Source: Aricia agestis (Eukaryota > Arthropoda > Insecta > Lepidoptera > Lycaenidae). From it: DNA of 64,000 bases. Within the stretch, counting starts at the first letter, position 1. The number at the start of each line of letters is the position of its first letter. The DNA is taken from assembly GCF_905147365.1 (NCBI RefSeq), contig NC_056410.1:1463501-1527500 (forward strand), read 5' to 3'. The notes beneath the pieces were generated by a model. It did no database searches, was not told the DNA's origin, and worked only from the letters and a program-made list of their open reading frames with translations. The position numbers and the translations under genes are program-made. Shown here piece after piece: positions 1 through 12,200 of the stretch.

Positions 1-230
1 TAAATGCGAAAGTGTATTTGTTTGTTTGTTTGTCTTTTCTTCGCAGCCTAACGAAGCAACCAATTGACTTGATTTTTGGCATCGACTTAGTTGAAAGGAT
101 AGAGAGTAACATAGGCTACTTTTGGTCTTGGAAAAACATCATGTTTCTAAAGGAGATTTGCAAGAATATTCGTATTGTACACGATTTTCGAATTCCACGC
201 GAGCGAAGCCGCGGGCAAAAGCTAGTTGGT
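1..230 (+). repeat. Helitron-like / Lep1-type repeat, diverged
   Basis: The segment opens with TAAATGCGAAAGTGTATTTG and a GTTT run. It closes with GCGAGCGAAGCCGCGGGCAAAAGCTAG. This is the layout of the common lepidopteran non-autonomous repeats seen better preserved at 19509-19719 and 31968-32168. The reading frame across it is therefore not taken as a gene. The family name is from memory. Confidence 0.6.
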
Positions 231-1020
231 AATAGATGTGACATGAATGTAATTTGTATAATAGGTTTTGTGATAGTAATTAATCAACTAATATATTAAG
301 TACTATAATTAATATGTATTAATTCTGTTAATTTATATTACAATGCTTTTGACGTTCATAAGTGTTACTGGGTGACCTATGTGAATAAATGATTTTGATT
401 TGATTTGATTTGATTTGATATACTAGTGCTTATAAAATATTAGGATAAGTAGGAAACATAATTTGAAAACTTAGGGTTTTAAAAATGACTTTGTTTCGAG
501 AACGTAATTGGCAATATTTTTGGCGTAACCCTGAGTTATTATATTTCTCTTGTGGAACCTTGACCCTGAATTAAACTCAAACTCAAAACTTTTTATTCAG
601 AATATGTTTTTTTCAAATATTTTCTGAACATCGGGACCATCGGGACTACACTGGTGCCTGCCACCGGTTCGGGAACTAACCCGGCGAGAAGAACCGGCGT
701 AAGAAACTCGCACGGGGCCATCTTTTACTAAAAAGATAGAAAAGTACAAAAAATATATAAAATGACAGTGTCATTATTTATTTTATTTAATGATTTTACA
801 ATTTATGTACACAAAAAAGGAAGTTAACAAACCAGCTTAAAACTAAAAATATGTTTTGTACAATGGTACATCTTATTCCAAAAATGGAATGTCTTCCAGA
901 AGACCTGAGTGAAAATAGGAATGCGTGATTGTAAAATATGCAAAAATTTGTGTGCACGCGTTAATTATTATGAATAGTAAAGATAAACTTCGTATAACAG
1001 CTATGTAGTAAAATAGTAAA

Positions 1021-1111
<91 letters not shown>
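1021..1111. repeat. (AT)n microsatellite
   Basis: About 90 bp of uninterrupted AT dinucleotides. The open frames across it (alternating Tyr-Ile) are artefacts of the repeat. Confidence 0.97.
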
Positions 1112-1116
<5 letters not shown>

Positions 1117-2512
1117 CTTAATATATATATTTCTTGTGTGCGTGTGTATGTGACTGAACTCCTCCTAAACGACTGGACCAATTTTGATGAAATTTTTTGT
1201 GTGTGTTCGTGGAGATTCGAGAATGGTTTAGATTTACAGTTTGGTCTACTGGAAAATGTTTTTTCAATTAATTTCTTATTTATAAGGAGTTGTTGATTTT
1301 GGAATGTTTTACATTAGATCCGGCGGACGGCGCTATCATCGTATTCAATATTATTCTATTTCAATTTTAGTTTGTCCCGATTAATTTGAAAAAAATTTTG
1401 TTATTCAATTCATGTGCTGATTAAAATATTAAATGTAATATATTATATATACATAGTAAAAGTTTCTTTGGATGTATGGATGTATGGATGTGTGGATGTA
1501 TTAATGTTTCTTACTCTTTCACGAAAAACTACTGAACGGATTTTAATGAAACTTTACAATAATATAGCTTATACATCAGAATAGCACATAGGCTACAATT
1601 TTAACCGACTTTCGAAATAGGGGAGGTGTTATGTTCGTTTTCTTATATTCAACGATTACACCGCCGTTTATTAACCGATTTTCAAAATTTTTCTTTTGGT
1701 ATATAATAGGGTATCATCCCAATTTGGTATTATGTTCACGAAAGTGGTGATCTGATGAAGGATCCATAAGTAATCGAGGGAACTCCTCAAAATTGATATG
1801 GAAACATGTGGTGGCTTTGGTTTCGTGAGAAGTATTCTAAGCATATGCTGCCAACAAGTAAGATTTTGCAACGAAGTATACCTGGTATAGCGTGATTCGG
1901 AAGGTGCTGAGAGAACTCCTGATTCTTTATAGATACAAGTTTGGGAGTTTCGGCGTTGTTTTAAGAACGGAAAGCATAATATTATTATGCTACTATGCAA
2001 ATTACATTCATCATCATCATCATCATCACTACCATATTATAACATACATGGTTGTGACTTATGACTTATCAGCCTATAATGACCCTGTTATTGGCACTTT
2101 TCATAGTCTTTTAAATCGAGACTCGAGTTTGTCAAGCGATAATTGAAAAAAATCTATACTTAATATTATAAACCTGAAGAGTATGTTTGCTTGAACGCGC
2201 TAATCTCAGGAACTACTGGTCCGATTTAAAAACTTATTTCAGTGTTAGATAGCTAATTTATCGAGTAAGACTATAGGCTATATATTATCACGCTAAGACT
2301 AATACGACCGAAGAAACTCAGGAAAATGTGGGAAAAACGGGGGAAATATTAGAAATTACGAACTACTGGAGCAATTTTTATGGCTGTATTTGGCACTAAT
2401 ATAGAGTAGACCAAGTGAAGGAAGTAGGGACATAAGAGCTATTTGTTAAGGGGAAATGTACGGTTTCCGTAAAATTCCTAATTTACGCGGGCGAAGCCGC
2501 GCGGGACATCTA

Positions 2513-2579
<67 letters not shown>
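2513..2579. repeat. (AT)n microsatellite
   Basis: About 66 bp of AT dinucleotides directly after CATCTAG, the 3' end of a Helitron-like repeat. Microsatellites abutting this kind of element are common in Lepidoptera. Confidence 0.97.
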
Positions 2580-2581
<2 letters not shown>

Positions 2582-3177
2582 ACGAGAACGAACGCCCATG
2601 GACACTCGCAACATTTGAAGAGCCGCAGGTGCGTTGCCGGCCTATTCAAAAGCGGACAGAATGCAGCGTATACTGATCAAAATATTTCCTGTGTCATCTT
2701 AAAATGGCCAATGGATTTTGAATTATAAATTTTATGACAGTAATACAAAAAGAAATCTTGCAAGTTGCAACCATAATTTGATAATGTATCCAGGAATCCC
2801 GAGTAGGTTTATGTGTTATTATAAGTATTCACCATATCAGTACATAATAATTAATAAGTAATAATATATTCAGAGTTCTGCGTTAAAAAGTTTCCATCCG
2901 CCGAGCTCCGGGTATTGCCTCTGACGCAGCCATTTAAATGTGTTATTCTGATATCAAAACAAACATCACGTGTTAGCATTTCGCTTTTATAAAAGGACTA
3001 GATATTTAAAAATAATATTGTTTAGTCGCTATTCCTTAATCGTATTCGAATTATTTAATCTATCTTAGCACTCGTAAAAGTTGAAAGTTATGACCAGACG
3101 TATGTTCATATCTTACTACAGTAATATATGTATTGTTATGGTTCCGTAGTTTTTTAACGAAAACACTTTTGTTTCAG

Positions 3178-3271
3178 GTCATGTCCAGATGTAAAGAAAG
3201 TGTACCTCCTCGCACGACCGAAGAAGAACAAGGACATCAATGAGAGGATACGAGAACAGTTCAATGATGTG
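3178..3271 (+). CDS. FAR exon a (SCPDVKKVYLLARPKK)
   Basis: Acceptor TTTCAG ends at 3177 and donor GTAAGT begins at 3272. The first base completes a codon from an unseen upstream exon. The exon encodes SCPDVKKVYLLARPKKNK and the following helix, which is the end of the first beta-alpha unit of the Rossmann fold. It ends in phase 0. Confidence 0.92.
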
Positions 3272-6200
3272 GTAAGTACTAGTTCCGCTATGCACATTAC
3301 AATTATTCCATACATAAACAAAGTTACTACTGGCCACCGTACGTTTTATTTTCGCAAAAAGTATTTAAGTAAAGCATTTTCGTATTATTCTCAATTTAAA
3401 TCACTAATATTTTTTCTAAATTAAAAAATGTTCTACAAAATTCATAATTAGTACGCAACCCAGAAATATATATTTTTTTCTTTTTCCAGCTATACGACAG
3501 ACTACGGAAGGAGAGGCCAGACTTCCTCGACCAGATTGGCCTGGTAGAGGGAGACATAGGTGAGCTGAATGTCGGCCTCAGTGAGGAGAGTAGAGCCAAG
3601 CTTGCCAATGAGGTAAATATATAGGTAGAGAACAAAATAGATAAAGTCAAACAAAGGTAGGTATAGTAAATATAGTTAAACAAAGGTAGAGTTCTACAGT
3701 CATACCATACATAAAGTAGAGAAATAGGTACTAGAGGTGGATATCGACAGAGGCTATTATTAATTTTAGAGCGAATTTTAGAAGTTGAAAAAGATAGAGC
3801 AAGCTATAGGTACCTAGATAAAGATTTCATTCTACGATCACAATAGAGAAAGCCACAGGAATAGATAAATTAAGCCAAAAGTATACAATACTGTGCCATA
3901 AATATGATTTGAAAAATAAAAATATATTTTACTTATGATCTGAAGGTAAACTATACAAAGAAACTTTTCCATTCAATCGACTTCCTTTATAATAAAGGTT
4001 ATATAAAAAAAAAAACACATTATAATAAACTACCTGTAAAAGTAATGCGATTTTACGAGACTTTGAAAATTATTACATAAGATGGTAGTAACTCTAGTAT
4101 TGTCGTTTGAACATTATGTAAACATTTGACTGCATAATTTAGCCACATTAGCACAGACTGGCCACGATAGTCGTAGCTAGTGCTAGCGCGGTGTTCGTCA
4201 GTTCTAATAGATGTGATTACCAATTTTATGTGGTTTGTGATTATTGTTTTCAACTCATGATGTTATTTTTTTCTAAGGTTACATGATATTTTTCCATCGT
4301 TTAGATTCAAATGTACTATCGAAGAAAATGGTTTATAGGCTGTTAATGGATGGATGGATGGATTATGTCAATTTAGTGGCGCAACTACACTTGTACGTGG
4401 GAGAGCCATGCTTCGGCACGAATGGGCCGAACGACGGGAGAAATACCACGTCCTCACAGAAAACCGGCGTGAAACAGTGCTTGCGCTGTGTTTCGCCGAG
4501 TGAGTGAGTTTACCGGAGGCCCAATCCCCTACCCTATTCCATACCCTCTCCTATTCCCTTCCCTACCCTCTCATATTTCCCTATTCCCTATTAAAAGGCC
4601 GGCAACGCATCTGCAGCTCTTCTGATGCTGCGAGTGTCTATGGGCGACGGAAGTTGCTTTCCATCAGGTGACCCGTTTGCTCGTTTACCCCCTTATATCA
4701 TAAAAATAAAAAAACAATAATATTGAACAATATCACATATTGCGTAATATTATTGACCATCTAGGAATGATATTGAACATTGCTGGTCTTCAATTTAATT
4801 GTCAAATAATCTGTTGAATGAAGCGCGATATTGACAATACAATTATTGATCGTCTAGGATAGGTTGTGATCTGAGCCTGTAGACAAGTAGCAAAGCGCTA
4901 ACGCTAACACTAACGCTAGCGCTACAAAATGTATGCGATTTGACATAAGTCATCGCTTCGCTAGCGAATACTGGTGTCAAATCCATACATTTTGTAGCGT
5001 TAGCGTTAGCGTTTTGCCACTTGTCTACAGGGGCAGTTGGCTAAGTTTGACATAATATCTCGACCAAACTGCGTAGGTCCGCCATCTGCCTATAAATCAA
5101 CTTCTCTGATAGTACAAAATTACAAATCAATAAACTGGTACATAATGAAAGTTAAATTTTGCTGCCTAAGCAAGAAATTTTACTAGTCACTTTACAGGAT
5201 CAAAAGAAAAAAAGTACCTACGCTTGTGTAAGACTCTACTGTCTGTATGTCTCTATATAAAATGAATCGTCACAGCTGAACGTGCGTCAATCGGCACACT
5301 TGTTCTGGTTCTGCATGTTTATTATAATATTCCTTTACTTCCCTATAAATTATTCCATTTTTTATAGTTTTGCATGCAATGCATCTGAGACTTTAAGAAT
5401 GGTCGCCTTAATTTAAAAACAGTTTCAAACTTTAAATAATGAACAAAAAATTCTGCAGTTTTTTATTCGTCTCCATTGTTGTTTCGATTATTACAACAAA
5501 AAATAAATAATTCATACAAAATCCCACATTCAATAAAATTATCAATTTGCGTTTATCATTATGGTGATACAAAAACAGATTTGTATGCATTTTTAAGCAG
5601 GTGATAAATTAAGTGCAAAAAGTTGAAATAATATAATATTATGATTAAAATGTTTTTGAAACATATCTATTAATTATTATACTATATAGTGTGTCACGTG
5701 ACGTACAAGGCTGAGATACTCTTCTATATAGAATTATTTGTATTATGCAGAAATTCTTTAACAAAATTGATACAATATAGCCAGATGATGGACCTACGTT
5801 ATTTACTCGAGTTATATAAATTCAATGTTAGGGTCAATTCAGACCGCAACGCGACGAGGCGAGGCGCGGCGCGGCATATATTTGTATGGATTTGACAGAT
5901 TTCAATTGCGTGAGACGTCTGAATTAACCCTTCTCGTAATCTATAGGCTGGGCTTAACATAACGCGACCAAACTGCCAATAAAGCTTCTCTGATAATCAT
6001 TATGCCATTTCCAGGTGGACATAATATTCCATGGTGCGGCGACTGTGCGCTTCGACGAGGCGCTGCCAATCGCCGTGAACATCAACGTGCGCGGCGCGCG
6101 GGAGATGCTGCTGCTGGCCCGCGCCTGCCCCCGCCTGCGAGCGTACATCCACGTCTCCACCGCGTACAGGTAACACCCTTATAAGTTATAACTAACGTCA

Positions 6201-9200
6201 CACCCCTTTGGCAACTTATATACGGGTGTCGGGTGGTGTCACACCGGTAATGGGTAGTGTCACACTTCCACGGATAGCGTCACACGGCCAACGGCACAGA
6301 ATAGATAACAGTACAAGTACCAACGGGTAGCGTCACACGGTTCATGGGCAGCGTCACACTGTCAACGGATAGCGTCACACTGTGAACGGACAGTGTCATA
6401 CTAATCGCTACCCTGTCTTCGTGTGCGTCACAGGGTCACATCGTTAGTAGTATTCGATTTATAGATAATAATTTACGAATAATAAAATTTTATTATACGT
6501 AAATAATAATATTATTTTTATGTAATATTAGTATTAGTGTTAGATTACTAAAATCCGATTTAACAACTTAGTTCTTTTCTAGTCAGTCTATCTGACTTTG
6601 TCGCAAACTCATAACAAATACAATGTATGTTATTCCAGCAACTGCAACCTCAAAGAGATCGAGGAGCGGTTCTACGAGTCACCCATCGACGCGGAGAAGC
6701 TGATCACGCTCACAGACAACATCGACGCCAACACGCTCAGCAAGATCACACCCATGTGAGTAACACTGCCAGCTTTGAATGACCTGGTCCAGATGAAAGG
6801 TCACCTGATGGCAAGCGATTGCTCTAAGCAAGAGCTTAGAAAGAGAAGAATTCCTCTCATGTCCAAGAGGACATGAGAGGAATTTATCAGAGAAGTTAAT
6901 TCGTAGGCAGATGGCGCTCGCTTAGAACACTGAAGCGACTTTGATAAAATTAAGTCATATTTCTCATTCAATCATAATATTATGTATTTCCAGGCTCCTC
7001 AACGGCTTTCCGAACACGTACGCGTTCACGAAGGCCGCCGCTGAGGACATCGTCAAGAAGTACTCCAAAGGACTGCCCGTCGTCGTCTACAGACCCTCCA
7101 TAGGTGAGCTAACTTACTGTGCAATTTAAGGCTTCGGTCGTTCGGAACATTGGTCGTGTTCGTCGGGGTAATTTTTAGCGCATGCGCTGCAAAATCTTTT
7201 ATTGCGCATGTCCAAAACAATATGTAATGTCATGGCAACGCCACGAACAAAGTTGTTCATATTATGTAACATAGTTACATGTCATGTTACAATGTGCACG
7301 TTGTCGTTACCATGATTTTGACATGCGCAATAAAAGATTTTGCAGCGCATTCGCTAAAAATTACGCCGACGAACACGACCATTCAAATGACATGATCCGA
7401 CTAAATGACGATGGTCTCTCAACTACCTAGGAATCAATTTACTCGATGGTACGTTTGGTTCATAGGCTCGTAGTTACACTTCATAAGAATTTCGTTTCGG
7501 AATCGTTACTAATAAAAATATTTTACGCAGCGAATGACATCGAAAATCCAAGGTTCGTTCCATCTTTGTCTATCCCGTAAGTTTTGTATTTTGCTAAACA
7601 AAGACTTTGTTATTCACTGTGTTGTGTAAAAATGTTTCGCATTTTGCGGATGTAGGTACAATAAATTATTGAACTTGGAAACGAAATTACCGTATATCGT
7701 TAATAACAGTATATTTTGTTCATTAATTATGTGATATTTTAGGTATATATCGGTGAAGGTCAATGAGCTATGAATATTCATTCATTTAAATTAAGAAATG
7801 GCTTTGAATCATTTTTATCCATGAATCTGTAATGTAGGTCAATTCTATTAAGAACTACTATATTAATAGTAGTTTTTATTATTCGTAGAAATAGAGGCTA
7901 AGTATCAAAATAAGATCGTAACATGTTTCTCATCCCTGGTTATGTTTATATTTCAGTAATATCTACTGCCAAGGAGCCGGTGCCGGGCTGGATCAACAAC
8001 GTGTACGGTCCCACTGGGGTTAGTAATAACTTTTCACTCACTATCAAGTTATACAAAAAATGTAAGTAAATAAGTAGTAGTAGTCTGTAGTTTTTGAGAA
8101 AAAATATTCATATTGCCAGTTTATCAGTTTTCTTCTTTCTAATTGAATGAAATTGTGGCATAATACATTATATGCCTATACATACACAACACACACATAA
8201 GTATATTTATTTAATAAAAGTAATTTAAATATATACATTATACACACAATAATTAAAAATAAGATATTTACAAAAGTTCTAAATTTCATTCGTTAGTTAA
8301 AATAAGATTAAAATAATAAAAGCACTAAATCTAAACATTAACATTAACTATTACTTAAATTATTAATATCGTATAAACTTCGTTTGCATAGTAAACACGT
8401 TAGGTCACAGGACCGCCGCGCCGCGCTGCACTCACCCTTAAGAGGATTCCACACCGCCATTTTTTCCATACAAACGTTGTCCCCTGTTTCCTCCCTGGAT
8501 AATGCCTGTAGAGTTATAATTTTTTTCCTGAATATCTACGGCCACTAATACAATGTCCCTATGTTTTCTTTTTTTTCATAATTTAATTATTAAATAAGAT
8601 ATGAACGTTCAAAAACCCAAAAAAATGGCCAGATTTTCCACTGTGTTCAAACGTCCAGAAAACAGATTTGGATAGATTATACAAAAAAAGCAAAACATAG
8701 GAACACAGCTCAAGCCTTTTTTTAATCTTTAATGAAAAAAGTACTTAAAGCGGTTAAGTTTTGGAGAAGGAATCAGGGGACAACGAATCGTTGATTTTCT
8801 GGATTTTCTGCAGTTGTCTCTATCGCGTTCTGCGGTATAGGCTTGAGGTAAGGGAGACAGCTATAGATATTACACGTACTTTTTTTTCATTTCTCTAGCC
8901 GCTGTGGTATCCTCTTAAGTACCTAGCGAGTTCTTATCGCTAGATGTGCGAGCGCAGCACGCCGCGTTCGGTCACCTTGCCACTTTAGTCGGAAATTCGC
9001 CTTCGTACGATGAACCCGTGTCGCTTGCTGCCTCGCCGCGACAATTATTTCTTACGCGATCTTAATATATTTGGTCCGCGTTAGTTATTAATTAATAGAC
9101 TATAATCCTTATATCTTTCTCCTTCTTAAAATATGGTGTGTGGTTTAGTGTGAACTGTATTCGCTAATTAACTGTTTAATAAACGAAAGTTTTAGTGAAT

Positions 9201-12200
9201 TGTGTTAAATTATTGACTCTGCCTAACACTCGTCTACGCTGTCACCGCACCCCCCATAAAATTAAATTCCGGTTGAAATTTAATTATTCAAAATAGCTGG
9301 CTTCTTTCTCTTTTTCCAAGTCCTGTTTATGTAGCTTTCGTTTGTCTATAATATTCCTTATTAATTCAAATTATTGAATAAGCATACAATAATATACAAT
9401 AGTATAAAAGCTAGGTAGCGTACATCACGTCGTCTAATCCCATGCTAAGTAAAAACTTGTGTTATGGCAATCAGACAACGGATGCACGCCGAACAATTTT
9501 GTCCTAATATCGGTAATATCTAATTTTAAACGATTTGGAGATATTAATCCAAATTACATCATGTTATCTGGCACGTACAAAGCGTTCTGTTGTCGCTTGA
9601 TGTACTATCAGAGAAAATTCATAGGCAGTTGACGGACCTACGTCATTTGGTCTTATTCATTAATAGACATAAAACGACCAAATTACATAGTTTCGTCATC
9701 TGCTAGGAATCAACTTCTTCGACGGTACCTCCTTCCTCTGCACGGCTCTCAACCTCTCACGTCAATCGTCTCCCCAGGTGGTAGTGAGCGCGGCGGTCGG
9801 GCTGATGCACGTGCTGCACTGCAACCCGAAGGCTGTGGCGGACTTGGTGCCGGGCGACATGGTGGTGAACTGCGCCATCGCAGCCGCCTGGCGCATGGCC
9901 CGGGACTTCCCCCGAAACGAGGAAGCGCCGACCGTGGACCAGGCGCCGGCCGTGTATAACTTCGTGTCGTCGGTTGACAAGCCGCTGCTGTGGGGTACCT
10001 AACAATAATATCTATTTTAAAATTTAGTATGTTGATATTTTTAACAATATTCCGCGAAATAAACCTCAACGTGGGAGAGCCATGCTTCGGCACGAATGGG
10101 CCGGTTCGACCGGAGAAATACCGTTCTCACAGAAAACCGGCGTGAAACAGCGCTTGCGCTGTGTTTCGCCGAGTGAGTGAGTTTACCGGAGGCCCAATCC
10201 CCTACCCTATTCCCTTCCCTACCCTCCCCTATTCCCTTCCCTTCCCATCCCTACCCTCCTCTATTACCCTATTCCCTCTTAAAAGGCCGGCAACGCACCT
10301 GCAGCTCTTCTGAAGCTGCGAGTGTCCATGGGCGACGGAAGTTGCTTTCCATCAGGTGACCCGTTTGCTCGTTTGCCCCCTTATTTCATAAAAAAAAAAA
10401 AAAACCTGTATGTAAATGAGAACCTGTAGATAATATTATCTATATCCATGGACGCTTATCACACCACGTCAGTCTGGCCCCGTGGTAAGTAGGTACCTGA
10501 GGGACTTGTGTTACGGTTACCAGCCAACGAAAATATGATATATAATAGATACAAACGTAATTAAGACTCAATTCCACCGCGCCTTTACTATACAATATAC
10601 GTCATATATTTAAGATTTATATTAAAACACATTAAACATATTTAATAGAGATCCATGACCCAGGCACATATGAAACTTTTTGTTCCGTCTGCGGGTTCGA
10701 ACCCGCGACACGCTGACAACGCGCTCTACTACTGAGCCACAGAGGTCTTCATGCTTATAGAAGCATTGTATTGTAGAGTGTAGTGTCTCTCCGCAAGGAA
10801 GCAGCTAGATATTGCGAACGAGCGATGTACCTCTACATACAGCGAACTTCTTGACGCGTGAGATAACCCTCTCTTCTCATCGTCTACGGTCTTTATAATT
10901 AGTAGAAAGGACTTATTCTGCTATCGATTTGTGAAATGCACTGTACCTATTTACTTTAATTCGATGACCTTGTGATCCGATCCAATAATTCGTCAACTTT
11001 CTTCATACACGTCATTTTGCCTAAATAGATCAATTTCGTAACTTCTACTTAAAGCTTCAATTCCACTTCCAGAGAACTTCATGAAGATATCGGAGGTGAA
11101 CGGTCTGCCGATCCCCCCGGCCAACGCCATCTGGTACTACTCGCTCATCCTCACCAACTCCAAGATCCTCTACGAGCTGCTGTTCTTCTTCCTGCACTGG
11201 GTGCCCGCGTACATCGTCGACGGCATAGCGATCTTACTGGGGAAGAAGCCGATGTGAGTATGAACCGTAGTTTAGAGGAGAGACGAGACACAAAATATAT
11301 TAACATAGTTTCTTTTCTTTTTATTTTATTAATTTACGTGCCTTGTTTCATGACGTACTCTATACACTCCCAAGATCTAAAGATTAAAATAAACCCAAAA
11401 TAACTTAAAAATCTAGTACGTGCATTCTTCGGTATTACAAATATTTTTTAACTTTTGATTAGAAAGAAGATAAGTATCGATCAACATATTTTTAACCCCC
11501 GACAAAAAAGAGGTGTGTTATAAGTTTGACGTGTCTGTCTGTCTGTTTGTCTGTGTGTGTATCTGTCCGTGGCATCGTAGCATCCAAACGCGTGGACCGA
11601 TTTTGATCTAGTTTTTTTTTTGTTTGAAAGTTGACATGATCGAGAGTGTTCTTAGCTATAATTCATCATCATCAGCCTGCTCAGTCCTGGACAATCAGGG
11701 TTTATCTGGTTCATGAAAGGCCGTTAGCAACTTGTAGTCGTTTTATCGGTTTTATATTTCATTCTAGTTCGTGATATCTGTGAATATACAATATTATACG
11801 TATACACATGTAGTGACTAGTGTATATAGTTAAACTTCTTTTATAAAACCTTATTATTTTGTACTCTTTAGTTTATGATATTTTGACTTGTTTACTTTTT
11901 GATAGATTTTGTCATAACATTAAAAATATTCAGCTTGAAAATCGAGTGCGTAATTTTATTACTTTTTCTCCTTTGCAAGGTGCAAAGGAGAAAAAGTAAT
12001 AAAATTACTTTTTTAACTCAACTAAAAGTCGGGCAAGCGACCACCCTCGCAGTCCCGCGAGGACCTTGCTCACTTCACACATAATTATGGAAAGTTGACC
12101 TGGTGCTGCAGCATCACCTGGTAATCAATAGGATATCCAACTCCTCGCCAACTAAGAGCAGAGGTTTCGTGTTTGGGCTCATTTTAATTGTGACAACCAG

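Larger units (their letters stand above)
231..3177. other. Non-coding sequence 5' of the first visible FAR exon (probably intron)
   Basis: No coding exon was found here. The 5' exon of the reductase, which should carry the glycine-rich nucleotide-binding loop, was looked for and is not present, so this is most likely intron. It holds a LINE-like 3' tail with a TGATT run at about 385-420 and a repeat-like segment at 634-735 (CGGGAACTAACCCGGCGAGA). It also holds two (AT)n tracts, a GGATGTAT microsatellite near 1478-1500, and Helitron-like debris at 2170-2512. Between 2581 and 2655 there is a short minus-strand scrap of the SINE-like repeat that is fuller at 4395. Confidence 0.5.
3613..6014 (+). 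other. FAR intron b-c
   Basis: This 2.4-kb intron holds a SINE-like repeat (4395-4715), a foldback element (4879-5029) and fragments of a small MITE (5041-5120 and 5944-6000, GACCAAACTGCG...TCTCTGATA). It also contains a short GGATGGAT run near 4348. The remainder (about 3680-4280 and 5130-5940) is AT-rich DNA with nothing recognised. Confidence 0.7.

Noticed and set aside
873..1181. Open frame of alternating Tyr-Ile across 1021-1111
   Set aside because: It is only the (AT)n microsatellite read as codons; likewise the frames at 2446-2728.
1..3177. Missing 5' exon of FAR with the nucleotide-binding loop
   Set aside because: Looked for a GATGF/TGxxGxxG-encoding segment with a donor before 3178; none is present, so the gene is called 5'-partial.
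10660..10750. Possible tRNA gene (minus strand)
   Set aside because: A- and B-box matches are present but no acceptor stem or full cloverleaf. The same head is attached to a repeated body at two other places, so it is a SINE.
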